Shown: in pieces, positions 9,522-18,422 of the stretch
Numbering within the stretch: the stretch's first letter is position 1
Layout: each line of letters opens with the position of its first letter
Source: Alteromonas sp. KUL42
GTDB lineage: Bacteria > Pseudomonadota > Gammaproteobacteria > Enterobacterales > Alteromonadaceae
Length of the DNA stretch: 64,000 nt
Direction: 5' to 3'
NCBI RefSeq assembly: GCF_006538325.1
Contig: NZ_BJKK01000004.1
Coordinates: forward strand, 1 to 64,000
The notes under the pieces: model-generated
The model's database searches: none
What the model saw: the letters and a program-made list of their open reading frames with translations, nothing else
What the model was told of the DNA's origin: nothing
Program-made: the position numbers and the translations under genes

Positions 9522-10856
9522 CTAGAACACTGAGCGATAAAACATTAGACCTATGATTACTGGACATACGAAGCGTACGTACCATGGCCAAATTTTCCAG
9601 AAAAGACTGTGCTCGGCTTGCGCATTGCCTGCTTTTAGTTCAGCAAGAATACTGTCTCGCTTCCACACCCAACCAGCAAAGATACACAACACTAAGCCTA
9701 ACAAGGGTTGACTATATTCTGTGGTAAGGGCGATAACAAAACCAAACAATGTATCGAAATTAAAAATGATGATGCAGCTAAGCGCAAATATTAACAATGC
9801 CATTACAAGCACTGCCTTTTTGCGAGCCAAGTTTTTACTTTCAACCATGTAAGCAACAGGCACTTCTAACATGGAAATTGATGACGTAACGGCCGCGATT
9901 ACCATCAGAGCAAAAAAGGTAAACGCGACTATATTACCCGCTGTACCAATAGTTTCAAACAAAGCTGGAAGTACTTTAAATATTAGCGTGTCACCTTGGA
10001 TTAGCGCCCCTTCTGGAGTGAATATCTCTACACCGTTATTCAGTGCAACGTACATAGATGGAATAATTAACATACCCGCAATAACTGCAACACCAATATC
10101 AACTAACGCCACCGATGCACCGATGCTGGGTAAGTTTTCATTTTTACTAAGGTAAGATCCATATACCAGCATGGTACCAACACCCAGTGACATAGAGAAG
10201 AACGCCTGCCCCATGGCATTGATAAGTAAATCAGGGTCGAGGACACGAGAAAAATCTGGTACTAGATAAGCACTCCAACCTTCGATAGCACCAGGCTGAA
10301 AACTGACGTACACAATGAGTGCTACTATAAGTATGACAAGCGTAGGCATCAAGCGAACAGACCACTTCTCAATACCGGACTTTACCCCTCCCACAACAAT
10401 GAAAGCAGTTAAACCCATGAAAACAAAGCAAAATAAAATGTTACGCGTAACCGACGAAGTTAATAACCAATCGCTAAGAGAGGATAACCCAACTATTTTT
10501 GCTGCTGCATCTGCGAAGTACACTAACATCCAACCCCCTACAATGGCATAAAATGCCAAAATAAGGGACACCGTTATACAACCCCAAATGCCTGTTGCCC
10601 TTCCAATAAAATTACCTGATATCCGACCGAGAGCATCTACCATGTTAGAGCGAGTACTACGGCCAATGATAAGTTCAGCCATTAGTACCGGATACGCTAA
10701 TACAAATGCGAGTAGTAGGTAAACAAGTACGAATGCGGCGCCGCCGTTACTTGCTACTTTTGTTGGAAAGCCCCAAATATTGCCTAGTCCAACTGCTGAG
10801 CCTGCCGCCGCCAATACAAACCCTATTCGAGAGGAAAATTCACCTCTAATAGCCAT
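9522..10856 (-). CDS. Neurotransmitter:sodium symporter (NSS) family transporter
   Basis: A 444-residue membrane protein with about 11 helices. Helix 1 carries the NSS motif RIGFVLAAAGSAVGLGNIWGFP, whose unwound middle binds Na+ and an amino acid in LeuT. Eleven-helix NSS members such as MhsT and Tyt1 take up hydrophobic or aromatic amino acids, which is a reasonable guess here. A GGGAA ribosome site precedes the ATG. A strong terminator separates it from prc upstream, so it starts its own unit with nhaC and pepN. Confidence 0.88.
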   Translation of the reverse strand: MAIRGEFSSRIGFVLAAAGSAVGLGNIWGFPTKVASNGGAAFVLVYLLLAFVLAYPVLMAELIIGRSTRSNMVDALGRISGNFIGRATGIWGCITVSLILAFYAIVGGWMLVYFADAAAKIVGLSSLSDWLLTSSVTRNILFCFVFMGLTAFIVVGGVKSGIEKWSVRLMPTLVILIVALIVYVSFQPGAIEGWSAYLVPDFSRVLDPDLLINAMGQAFFSMSLGVGTMLVYGSYLSKNENLPSIGASVALVDIGVAVIAGMLIIPSMYVALNNGVEIFTPEGALIQGDTLIFKVLPALFETIGTAGNIVAFTFFALMVIAAVTSSISMLEVPVAYMVESKNLARKKAVLVMALLIFALSCIIIFNFDTLFGFVIALTTEYSQPLLGLVLCIFAGWVWKRDSILAELKAGNAQAEHSLFWKIWPWYVRFVCPVIIGLMFYRSVF

Positions 10857-10897
10857 GTTGTTTCCCTTTATTATTGTTTTTAATGAGTTATAGACAC

Positions 10898-10927
10898 AAA
10901 AAAAGGGCTGGCCACAGACCAGCCCTT
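10898..10927 (-). terminator. Rho-independent terminator after prc
   Basis: On the minus strand a perfect 9-bp stem (AAGGGCTGG / CCAGCCCTT, loop of 7) is followed by a run of seven T. It lies just past the prc stop and before the NSS gene. Confidence 0.9.
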
Positions 10928-10940
10928 ATCTCGTTTTCAT

Positions 10941-12983
10941 TTAATTTCTTGTGATAGCGTAGCGGCCTGTTTCAATCATATCAAAGGTAATATTGGCAGC
11001 TTCATCCAAGAATGGATCTAATTCTTCCATATCTTCAGGTAGGTCGTCCAACGATGTGACTTTTTCGAGTCCCATGCGCTGTAAACGCTCGTTAGCACGT
11101 ACTAATGATTTCTCCTCAGATTCCTTCTTTTCTGCTTCGCGTTCTGACTTCACCAAAGAAATAAAATCTTTGTCTTTATTCACTTTATATTCAGTAATGT
11201 CTTCTTGAATGTAAGAAAATTCAGGGTCTTGCATTATGCGCTTGTTGTGTTTTGCTGTGAGCACATCTAATGCAGCCGCACCATCTGCAAAGGTGGTGTA
11301 ATTAGCACGATTAATACTGTCCCAAGGCAATGCATTTTCAGCCTGACTTTCACCCCATTCAGCGGGATCAATTGCTGACGGATAAAGTATATCGGGAATA
11401 ACACCTTTATGTTGTGTACTACCGCCATCAATGCGATAGAACTTCGCAATAGTAAATTGAACACTTCCTAAAGGGTTGTCATAAAGGTCGTATATTTTAC
11501 CGAGCCCACGATGTTGTTGGACCGTGCCTTTGCCGAACGTTTGCTCCCCAACAATAAGCGCGCGATTATAGTCTTGCATTGCTGCAGCAAAAATCTCAGA
11601 TGCTGACGCACTGTAGCGGTCTACGAGCACAGTAAGTGGGCCATCATAAGCCACTTCTCCGTCAGTATCGCGGTTAACACTAACTTTTGAATGACCATAA
11701 CGAATTTGAACAACTGGGCCTTTTTCAATGAACAACCCAGAAAGTAATGTAGCTTCTGTCAATGAGCCACCGCCATTGCCTCGTAAATCGACAATAACAC
11801 CGCGCACGCTTTGTGCTTTTAAACTCTCAATTTCTTTAGCAACGTCCGCACTTAAATTATTGTAAAAGCTTGGAATAGTAATAATACCAAGTGGTTCACC
11901 TGCGTGTGGTCCCGTTTCTGGTACATAGACTTCTGATTTTGCAGCACGGTCTTCAAGCTTTATCTTGTCACGTGTCAGCTTAACAACAGAAACACTTTTA
12001 CCGTCAGTAGCGCCTTTTTGCACCTGCAAACGTACAGTACTGCCTTTAGGGCCTTTGATAAGTTCTACGACTTCATCTAAACGCCAGCCGATGACATCCA
12101 CAAACTCTTCGTCATCTTGTGCTACACCAACGATTTTATCTTCAGGTTTAATTGCACCAGACTCGTCAGCAGGACCGCCAGGCACAACGCTTTTAATTAC
12201 AGTAAAGTCGTCTTCGCTTTGCAGTACCGCGCCTATACCTTCAAATGATAGGTTCATTTCCATCTGGAAACGGTCTGCATTACGTGGTGATAAATAACTG
12301 GTATGCGCTTCAATAGTGCGCGCAAAGGCATTCATAGCTGTTTGAAAAACATCTTCGCTCTTTGCCTGTTTGGTACGCTTAATCGCTCTGGTATAACGCT
12401 TTATGAGCAATTCTTTAGCTTCTTCCCAGGTTTTGTCGGCAAGAACTAAATTAAGCGCGTCATATTTCACACGCTGACGCCAGATTTCGTCTAACTCGGT
12501 TTGTGAAGTTGGCCATTCTGCGTCCTCTCTATCATAAAAGAACTTATCCCCTTCTTTTTCGAAGTCGAAAGGCCCTTTCTCTAACAGAGACAACGCATAC
12601 TCGTAACGTTCCACTCTTCTTTTTGCGCTGACATTGTACATATCATAAGCAACTGACAAGTTACCTTTGCTCAAGGCATCATCAAAAAGGTTACGATATT
12701 TTTCGAAACTCATCACGTCAGACAGCATCAAAACTTGCTTGTTGTGGTCAAGTGAATCTATGAAGCGTTCATATACTCTTGCAGAGAGTACATCATCCAA
12801 CGAAATTTCCTTGTAGTGAGACCGAGTAAACAACGCACTCACTCTCTTTGCTGCAACACTGTGTTGAGACTCTTGCTGAAGCAATGGAAGCTCATCAACG
12901 TCAGGTGTTGAAGTAACTGCACCAGCCCCTACACCAACGGTAAGGAATGCACTTGCAATGGAAATTCGAAGGATGTCTTTCAT
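10941..12983 (-). CDS. prc: Carboxy-terminal processing protease Prc (Tsp, S41A)
   Basis: Periplasmic tail-specific protease of 680 residues, the long E. coli type. An N-terminal export signal (to about residue 22) precedes a helical domain, a PDZ domain (about 245-335, SFEGIGAVL..GGPADESG..GWRLDEVVELIKG), and the S41 core. The catalytic set is visible: S460 in SASASE, D471, and K485 in TFGKGT, with the same spacing as the E. coli Ser-Lys dyad. A C-terminal DUF3340-like part follows. It starts 3 bases after the proQ stop, as in the conserved proQ-prc pair, so the two are co-transcribed. Confidence 0.96.
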   Translation of the reverse strand: MKDILRISIASAFLTVGVGAGAVTSTPDVDELPLLQQESQHSVAAKRVSALFTRSHYKEISLDDVLSARVYERFIDSLDHNKQVLMLSDVMSFEKYRNLFDDALSKGNLSVAYDMYNVSAKRRVERYEYALSLLEKGPFDFEKEGDKFFYDREDAEWPTSQTELDEIWRQRVKYDALNLVLADKTWEEAKELLIKRYTRAIKRTKQAKSEDVFQTAMNAFARTIEAHTSYLSPRNADRFQMEMNLSFEGIGAVLQSEDDFTVIKSVVPGGPADESGAIKPEDKIVGVAQDDEEFVDVIGWRLDEVVELIKGPKGSTVRLQVQKGATDGKSVSVVKLTRDKIKLEDRAAKSEVYVPETGPHAGEPLGIITIPSFYNNLSADVAKEIESLKAQSVRGVIVDLRGNGGGSLTEATLLSGLFIEKGPVVQIRYGHSKVSVNRDTDGEVAYDGPLTVLVDRYSASASEIFAAAMQDYNRALIVGEQTFGKGTVQQHRGLGKIYDLYDNPLGSVQFTIAKFYRIDGGSTQHKGVIPDILYPSAIDPAEWGESQAENALPWDSINRANYTTFADGAAALDVLTAKHNKRIMQDPEFSYIQEDITEYKVNKDKDFISLVKSEREAEKKESEEKSLVRANERLQRMGLEKVTSLDDLPEDMEELDPFLDEAANITFDMIETGRYAITRN

Positions 12984-12986
12984 ATT

Positions 12987-13655
12987 TTACGACCTCTTGG
13001 AGCGTGCCAAACGTAAAGCGTCTGCGTTTACTTTTACCACCATACCCGAATCGAGCTGAACGTGGACGCCGTCCTTAGCAACTTCAGTAATAACCGCTGG
13101 CATGGGCGCTTTACCTAATTTTACGGTAACCTTAGTGCCTTGCTGTAAATCACTGTCTGTCAATTTCGCCGGGGGTGTATTATTTGGTCTGCTATTTTTC
13201 GGTTTAGTTCCACGCTTAGCTTCAGCATGGTCCGAATTGGCAGATTTTTCACCTTTTGGACGATTAAATTGACGCTTATCTTTTCTGTTCGGCTGTTGAG
13301 CCTGCTTTGCTTTGCGCTTTTCAGCTGCTTTCGCTTTACTTTCTTCAAGCTGCTGCTGTGCGTGATCTGCGTGTTCCTTTTCAATTGCGTCGCCTTCTAC
13401 ACCGTCTAAATCAACACGGTGTGCACCTTCTTTGACGCTGTAAAGATAACGCCAGCTGTTGGTGTAATGACGCAATGTTGAACGAAGTAATGTTTTACTT
13501 ACGCGTTCATCGCTATCAAGACGTTCGGCAAGATCTTGGAAAATACCGATCTTGAGTGGGCGAGCCTCGCCTTCAATGCTAAAACATTTGGGAAAGGTCT
13601 GTGCAAGGAAAGATATAACTTCCTTACTAGTGGTAAACTTCTCTGGTGATTCCAT
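12987..13655 (-). CDS. proQ: RNA chaperone ProQ
   Basis: A 222-residue RNA-binding protein. The N-terminal FinO/ProQ domain (about 1-115) includes FPKCFSIEGEARPLKIGIFQDL and LRHYTNSWRYLYSV. A basic, low-complexity linker rich in K, Q and R (about 105-170) joins it to the C-terminal Tudor-like domain (about 172-222, QGTKVTVKLGKAPMPAVITEV). ProQ binds structured sRNAs and mRNA 3' ends and stabilises them. It is followed by prc after 3 bases and preceded by a small acidic gene after 12 bases. Confidence 0.96.
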   Translation of the reverse strand: MESPEKFTTSKEVISFLAQTFPKCFSIEGEARPLKIGIFQDLAERLDSDERVSKTLLRSTLRHYTNSWRYLYSVKEGAHRVDLDGVEGDAIEKEHADHAQQQLEESKAKAAEKRKAKQAQQPNRKDKRQFNRPKGEKSANSDHAEAKRGTKPKNSRPNNTPPAKLTDSDLQQGTKVTVKLGKAPMPAVITEVAKDGVHVQLDSGMVVKVNADALRLARSKRS

Positions 13656-13667
13656 TAACTTTCTAAA

Positions 13668-13961
13668 TTATTCAGGAGATTCATCGTTGCTTGCATCATC
13701 CCAAGTTGCCAGCGTGTGGTCAACCCAATCAAGCAATTCGTCGTCATCTATTTCTAATAAATGTTTATCTTGCTGCCAAGATTCCCATGCATAGTGCAAA
13801 ATTTGTTCTAAACGCTGTGTTTCAATGTCTTCTTCAGACATGTCGTAAATTGCATGAAGGATGAAATTTAAACGTTCAGATGCCTCATCTGGGTCATCGT
13901 GAAAGTCTTCCATATCTTCAAAGGTCGACAACACTACATGAATATCTACACTTGATTTCAT
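13668..13961 (-). CDS. Small acidic protein between msrC and proQ, function unknown
   Basis: A 97-residue protein with a very high content of D and E (ending DDDELLDWVDHTLATWDDASNDESPE), no signal peptide and no membrane segment; mostly helical by its heptad-like pattern. I do not recognise a named family. Its ATG overlaps the msrC stop by one base (TAATG), and proQ begins 12 bases after its stop, so it is translated as part of the msrC-proQ-prc transcript. The acidic character next to the very basic ProQ invites the idea of an interaction, but nothing in the sequence proves it. Confidence 0.8.
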   Translation of the reverse strand: MKSSVDIHVVLSTFEDMEDFHDDPDEASERLNFILHAIYDMSEEDIETQRLEQILHYAWESWQQDKHLLEIDDDELLDWVDHTLATWDDASNDESPE

Positions 13962-14419
13962 TATATCTTCTGTGAATCTAGTAAAACAGCGGCAATTTCA
14001 ACTAAACCATTTTCATCTAGCTGAGAGAAACGATCGAATATTGGACTGTCGATATCTAACACCCCAATTAACTGGCCTTTGACAACCAGCGGGATAACAA
14101 TCTCAGAATTAGATGCGGCATCACAAGCAATGTGACCATCGAATTCATGGACATCAGCAATGCGTTGAACTGTGCGAGTTTCAGCACTTGTACCACAAAC
14201 CCCTTTACCAAGCGGAATACGTATACAAGCTGGCTGACCTTGAAACGGGCCTAACACTAACTGGTCTTCTTTATATAGATAGAAACCAGCCCAATTAATA
14301 TTTTCTAAATTATTAAAAAGCAGAGCACTTATATTAGCCATGTTGGCGATGAGATCATGCTCTCCTGAAACCAGGCTTTTCGCCTGGTTTATAAGCTGTT
14401 CGTATTGTTGTTCTTTCAA
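13961..14419 (-). CDS. msrC: Free methionine-(R)-sulfoxide reductase MsrC (GAF domain)
   Basis: A 152-residue single GAF-domain protein of the YebR/fRMsr family, which reduces free methionine-R-sulfoxide in the cytosol. Three cysteines, C65, C75 and C99 (PACIRIPLGKGVCGTSAET..HIACDAASNSEIVIP), have the same 10- and 24-residue spacing as the three E. coli catalytic and resolving cysteines. The start codon is TTG at 14419, supported by GCAGGAA about 8 bases upstream. It lies 12 bases after the SIMPL gene and overlaps the next gene by one base. Confidence 0.93.
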   Translation of the reverse strand: MKEQQYEQLINQAKSLVSGEHDLIANMANISALLFNNLENINWAGFYLYKEDQLVLGPFQGQPACIRIPLGKGVCGTSAETRTVQRIADVHEFDGHIACDAASNSEIVIPLVVKGQLIGVLDIDSPIFDRFSQLDENGLVEIAAVLLDSQKI

Positions 14420-14431
14420 ACGGGATTCCTG

Positions 14432-15130
14432 CTATTGAACAATTTTAAAGGTAACATTTATTCTAGCTTCGACACGCTCTTGGCCCGGTAGTGACATCGA
14501 CATGTCTTTCGCCATTACTTCTGCGCGCATAACTGGAATCGGCATATTGCCACCAGATTCAGAGATTGCAACAACTTCACCAACTTCCACGCCAAGTTCT
14601 TTCGCCAACAACTGTGCACGTTGCTTTGCATCTTTAACTGCTGCAATTAGCGCTTTTTCATATGCATTATCTTCACTTAATGTAATGAAATCAAAGTTGT
14701 GAATGCGATCTACGCCTCTTTTTAACACGCCATCTAACACTTTGTCGTACGTGTCTAAGGCGTTAGATGTTACTGTAATTTCACGCGATAAAGTGAACCC
14801 TTCTTGCTGACGGCCTTGTGGTGTTGGTACATAACGCGGATTCAATCGTACCTGCATACTCTGTATATGTGTTTCTTTTATACCCTGTGATAATAGAAAC
14901 TTCACGATTGAACGTACATCGTTGTCTAGCTGTTGGTTTAATTTCCCAACCGTGTTCCCCTCTTCTTCAACTACTAAGGTAACTGAATACGCATTGGGAA
15001 CTACCTCAATTGCACCGGCACCTTGAACGTTGATAACCGCATCATCGGCCCACGCAGCTGCACTTAAACACGAAGCGCCAAAAATTATTAGGCCTGCCGT
15101 CATACGCTTTACGCTTTTTGAAATTAGCAT
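14432..15130 (-). CDS. SIMPL domain (DUF541) periplasmic protein
   Basis: A 232-residue secreted protein with a signal peptide ending AAAWA and a SIMPL/DUF541 domain over the rest (INVQGAGAIEVVPNAYSVTLVVEEEG..., VDRIHNFDFITLSED, AKQRAQLLAKELGVEVGEVVAISE). Family members include E. coli YggE, linked to oxidative stress tolerance, and Brucella BP26, which forms channel-like rings. An AAGGAT site precedes the ATG. It is the first gene of the unit running through msrC, proQ and prc. Confidence 0.9.
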   Translation of the reverse strand: MLISKSVKRMTAGLIIFGASCLSAAAWADDAVINVQGAGAIEVVPNAYSVTLVVEEEGNTVGKLNQQLDNDVRSIVKFLLSQGIKETHIQSMQVRLNPRYVPTPQGRQQEGFTLSREITVTSNALDTYDKVLDGVLKRGVDRIHNFDFITLSEDNAYEKALIAAVKDAKQRAQLLAKELGVEVGEVVAISESGGNMPIPVMRAEVMAKDMSMSLPGQERVEARINVTFKIVQ

Positions 15131-15321
15131 GTTATATCCTTTTCTTTTGACAAATAAACACGACCAACTTTACCAACATTCTCTGAATGTACGATGAATA
15201 AGACCGTTATAGTCCTATTTTAATTCATCAATGTAATTAGAGCGTGAATACTTAAATAGTATGCAGGTTTAAATGAAAAGTTGTGAGAGTATGCGTTAAG
15301 TAGCGCGTTTTTTTCGTTAAT

Positions 15322-15351
15322 AAAAAAGGCTAACACGTATGGCTAGCCTTT
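15322..15351 (-). terminator. Rho-independent terminator after the class V aminotransferase
   Basis: Arms AAAGGCTA (15325-15332) and TAGCCTTT (15344-15351) pair across an 11-base loop; the minus strand then runs into six T. It ends the unit coming from 16526. Confidence 0.75.
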
Positions 15352-15404
15352 ATTTCAAATGCAATCTCGATTGTTCGACCGAATTCACGGTAATGAACAC
15401 ATAC

Positions 15405-16526
15405 TTATTTGAGTACTTCCTTCAAGGCAGCTAGGCAATGATCTATGTTGCGAGGCTTACAAGCGTAACCCATAAGGCCGATTCTCCATACTTTACCAGC
15501 ATGCTCTCCTAGTCCAGCACCGATCTCAAGGTTGTAATCTTGAAGCAGTTGCTTTCTGACAGATGCATCGTCAATGCCTTCAGGAATTTTGACGACGTTG
15601 AGTTGAGGTAATCGATACGCACTATCAACAGTCAGCTTTAATCCAAGTGATTCAAGACCCTGAGCAAGTTTTGCGTGACCATTTGCATGACGCGCCCATG
15701 CATTTTCAAGACCTTCTTCTTTTAGAATTAACAATGCTTCATACATTGCATACATACTGTTCACTGGTGCAGTATGATGATAGGCCCGTTTGGTACCTTG
15801 TCCCCAATAACCTACAATCAAATTCATGTCTAAGAACCAACTTTGAACTTTGGTTTTACGGTTCTGAATAACATGCACGGCACGGTCGCTGAATGACACT
15901 GGCGATATGCCTGGGACACAACTTAGACACTTCTGAGAACCTGAATAAATGGCATCTATGTTCCAGCCATCTACATCAAGTTCAATACCGCCAAGAGATG
16001 TAACTGCATCAACAATCGTTAAGCAATCATAACGTTGCGCTAGTTCACAAAGTAGTTTGGCTTCATTTCTAACGCCCGTAGATGTTTCTGCGTGCACAAA
16101 CGCGAGCGCTTTAATGTCTGGGTTTGCTTTTAGTACCGCTTCAACCTCGTTTAAATCGGTTTGCTCGCCCCACGTATTATTAACTGTAAATACGTGAGCA
16201 CCACAGCGCTCAGCATTTTCGACCATGCGCATACCAAAAACGCCGTTGATGCAAACAAGTACTTTATCACCTGGCTCAAGCAAGTTTACAAAGCAGGCCT
16301 CCATACCTGCAGAACCGGGAGCAGATAGCGGCATGGTAAGTGCGTTATCGGTTTTAAACGCGTACTGTAATAGCTTCTTTGTTTCATCCATAAGTTCTAT
16401 AAACAAAGGATCTAGATGACCTAACGTGGGTCTTGCCATTGCGTTTAAAATTCTAGGATGCACATCGGATGGCCCGGGGCCCATTAAAGTGCGCTCAGGG
16501 GGTAAGAAAGTTGAAAGCGAATGCAT
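15405..16526 (-). CDS. Class V aminotransferase, serine/alanine-glyoxylate type
   Basis: A 373-residue PLP enzyme of the SGAT/AGXT group. It has the N-terminal LMGPGPSDVHPRIL, the PLP phosphate region SAPGSAGMEACF (68-79), the aspartate in IVDAVTSLGG (D173) and the PLP lysine in SGSQKCLS (K199). Likely reaction: transfer of an amino group from serine or alanine to glyoxylate; purine catabolism (ureidoglycine-glyoxylate) relatives look similar, so the donor is open. The start has AAGGATG upstream. It stands alone between a terminator and a 475-base gap. Confidence 0.88.
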   Translation of the reverse strand: MHSLSTFLPPERTLMGPGPSDVHPRILNAMARPTLGHLDPLFIELMDETKKLLQYAFKTDNALTMPLSAPGSAGMEACFVNLLEPGDKVLVCINGVFGMRMVENAERCGAHVFTVNNTWGEQTDLNEVEAVLKANPDIKALAFVHAETSTGVRNEAKLLCELAQRYDCLTIVDAVTSLGGIELDVDGWNIDAIYSGSQKCLSCVPGISPVSFSDRAVHVIQNRKTKVQSWFLDMNLIVGYWGQGTKRAYHHTAPVNSMYAMYEALLILKEEGLENAWARHANGHAKLAQGLESLGLKLTVDSAYRLPQLNVVKIPEGIDDASVRKQLLQDYNLEIGAGLGEHAGKVWRIGLMGYACKPRNIDHCLAALKEVLK

Positions 16527-16820
16527 AATCCATCCTTAAATTCATTAGAAAACGTGATTCAAAAATCACATACTACAACGAACATTAAAAGGCACAACCA
16601 CCTGTAATGAACATAAACAACATGAATGCAATTTAAGCTATCACTTTTTGTCAGTGAATGTAGAGAAGAGGACTAACATGTTGAAATATACTTAATAGCA
16701 TAGCAAAAATTAACGAAAAACAAGTGGTTTGACCAGAAGGCAAGGTTTTGAATTTTATTAAGATTTAATAAAGCAACCATTAAGAAAATATGATTTAACA
16801 AAAATATAGAGCACGATCTG

Positions 16821-16850
16821 TTTATATTATGACCAAATGTAATCTATAAT
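16821..16850 (+). promoter_or_regulatory. Candidate sigma-70 promoter of the putative small RNA
   Basis: A perfect TATAAT lies at 16845-16850. A weak -35 (TTTATA at 16821-16826, 4 of 6 consensus bases) is 18 bases upstream. The predicted start near 16857 falls directly before the first stem of the small-RNA candidate. Confidence 0.45.
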
Positions 16851-16856
16851 ACTTCA

Positions 16857-16963
16857 GGGTTTAACGAATTTTAGTAAACCTCTCCCTTTTGAAAAGTTAG
16901 CGCACGGCTCATTAATGAGCCATTCCCCTAGGCCCGGAACGCTTGTTCTGGGCATTTTTTCTT
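16857..16963 (+). ncRNA. Putative small RNA with three stem-loops
   Basis: A plus-strand unit with no reading frame, between two minus-strand genes. Starting near 16857, it shows stem 1 (GGTTTA 16858-16863 with TAAACC 16875-16880), an unpaired C-rich stretch (CTCCC at 16882-16886), stem 2 (perfect palindrome GGCTCATTAATGAGCC, 16906-16921), a second C-rich stretch (TTCCCCTA, 16923-16930), and a strong terminator (16932-16960). C-rich single-stranded loops between stems often act as seeds that pair with ribosome sites. A TATAAT box lies at the expected distance upstream. I do not recognise the sequence as a known small RNA family. Length would be about 105 nt. Confidence 0.5.
16932..16963 (+). 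terminator. Rho-independent terminator on the plus strand with no upstream plus-strand gene
   Basis: A 9-bp stem (GCCCGGAAC / GTTCTGGGC, one G.T pair) closes on a GCTT tetraloop and is followed by A then six T. On the minus strand there is no U-run, so it works only on the plus strand, where no coding gene precedes it. Confidence 0.85.
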
Positions 16964-17001
16964 TCGCTCATTCCAATCAGTAGTATTAAACCAGTTTCTA
17001 C

Positions 17002-17520
17002 TTAAACTAATTTCAATGTAGCTAAATAATGTGCACCATTTTCCACATAGTGTTTTGCTGACGCTTCAAGCTTACTTTCTACACTGCTATCCAGCGTTTT
17101 AACCACTTTACCTGGTGAGCCAACTACTAAGCTGTAATCAGGAATGACCATATTTTCAGTGATCAAGGCATTCGCCCCAATTATGCAGTATTTCCCTATT
17201 TTAGCGCCATTGAGCACCACTGCGTTTATTCCAATTAACGAATAGTCTCCTACCTCACAGCCGTGGAGCATTACCTTGTGACCTACTGTTACCCCGGTTC
17301 CTAGCGTTAATGGAATACCCTTATCAGTATGAAGCACACTTCCATCTTGGATATTCGTGTTTGTACCTATGGAAATTTTATCCATATCACCGCGCACAAC
17401 CGCATTGAACCAAATACTGGCCCCTCTTGCTATATCAACGTTTCCAATGACATGGGAGCCTGGTGCGATAAATGTATCTGGCGCACAATTAGGTAATAAA
17501 TTGTCTAATTGATACAACAT
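17002..17520 (-). CDS. Gamma carbonic anhydrase family protein (YrdA/PaaY-like)
   Basis: A 172-residue left-handed beta-helix protein made of hexapeptide repeats ([36 protein letters not shown] and on). The three zinc histidines of the family appear in [22 protein letters not shown]. Such proteins are trimeric; YrdA and PaaY bind zinc, and carbonic anhydrase or thioesterase activity has been shown only for some. AAGGAA precedes the ATG. It follows tesB by 44 bases and is probably in the same transcript. Confidence 0.9.
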   Translation of the reverse strand: MLYQLDNLLPNCAPDTFIAPGSHVIGNVDIARGASIWFNAVVRGDMDKISIGTNTNIQDGSVLHTDKGIPLTLGTGVTVGHKVMLHGCEVGDYSLIGINAVVLNGAKIGKYCIIGANALITENMVIPDYSLVVGSPGKVVKTLDSSVESKLEASAKHYVENGAHYLATLKLV

Positions 17521-17564
17521 AATGCTTTTTCCTTTTGCGTTAAAACCGCTTTACCTTTTCTTTT

Positions 17565-18422
17565 TCAGTCAACCTGTCTCATTAGACCTTCTTGCATTGT
17601 AGAGGCAACAAGTTCACCCGATTGGCTAAAAATTTGGCCTCTTACTAAGCCCCGTGCTCCACCGCTAAACGGGCTGTCCATCGCATAAAGCAGCCACTCA
17701 TTCATGTTAACTGGGCGGTGAAACCACATTGCATGATCAATTGTTGCCATGCGTAACGATTTATTTGTTACTGCGATACCATGGGGCTGAAGTGACGTAC
17801 TCAAAAAGTGATAATCTGATGCATAAGCTAATGCGGCTTGATGTAAGGTAAGCTGAGACGTTAATGTATCTCTTGATTTCATCCAAATGTAACGGGTTGG
17901 CTCTCTTTTAACCGGTTGGTATGAGTTTGCTGCGTCGATAGTGCGAATATCAACCGGTTCATGATAGCTCAAAGCTTCACGCATAGGTCGTGCAATCTTG
18001 TCATAATGTTCTTGGTAAAACTCGAGATCTGACTGTACCTCTTCTGGCGGTGGAACATCCGGCATTACCGGCTGCTGGTGATGCATACCGTCTTCAGACA
18101 GCTGAAACGACACTGTCATATAAAAAATATTCCGACCATTTTGAATCGCCTTCACACGCCTTGCTGAAAAGCTTCTTCCATCCCTCACTATTTCAACGTC
18201 GTAAACCACTGGCTTTTGGGCATCACCAGGTAAAAGAAAATAGGTGTGAAAGGAATGAGCTACTCTGCCCGCCTCAACAGTTTCATAGGCCGCAGCAAGG
18301 GCCTGCCCTAGTACTTGTCCGCCAAAAAGCGCTCTGAACCCTAAATCCCAACTTTGGCCGCGGTATATGCCTGCTTCAACTTTTTCTAATTCAAACAACG
18401 ATGATAGTTTAATCTCAGACAT
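17565..18422 (-). CDS. tesB: Acyl-CoA thioesterase II TesB
   Basis: A 285-residue double hot-dog thioesterase, the same size as E. coli TesB. Recognisable are FELEKVEAGIYRGQSWDLGFRALFGGQVLGQALAAA, VAHSFHTYFLLPGD, and the C-terminal TIDHAMWFHRP and DSPFSGGARGLVRGQIF. It hydrolyses medium and long acyl-CoA in the cytosol. The ATG at 18422 starts the conserved MSEIKLSSLF with AAGAAGA upstream; the frame is open 25 codons further but those do not resemble the family. It overlaps the small open frame 18415-18585. Confidence 0.94.
   Translation of the reverse strand: MSEIKLSSLFELEKVEAGIYRGQSWDLGFRALFGGQVLGQALAAAYETVEAGRVAHSFHTYFLLPGDAQKPVVYDVEIVRDGRSFSARRVKAIQNGRNIFYMTVSFQLSEDGMHHQQPVMPDVPPPEEVQSDLEFYQEHYDKIARPMREALSYHEPVDIRTIDAANSYQPVKREPTRYIWMKSRDTLTSQLTLHQAALAYASDYHFLSTSLQPHGIAVTNKSLRMATIDHAMWFHRPVNMNEWLLYAMDSPFSGGARGLVRGQIFSQSGELVASTMQEGLMRQVD

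Larger units (their letters stand above)
16527..17001. other. 475-base gap between the aminotransferase and gamma carbonic anhydrase genes
   Basis: Holds the small-RNA candidate and its promoter and terminator at 16821-16963 and, at its left end, the upstream region of the aminotransferase gene. No further coding frame or repeat was seen in the A+T-rich part at 16560-16820. Confidence 0.5.
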
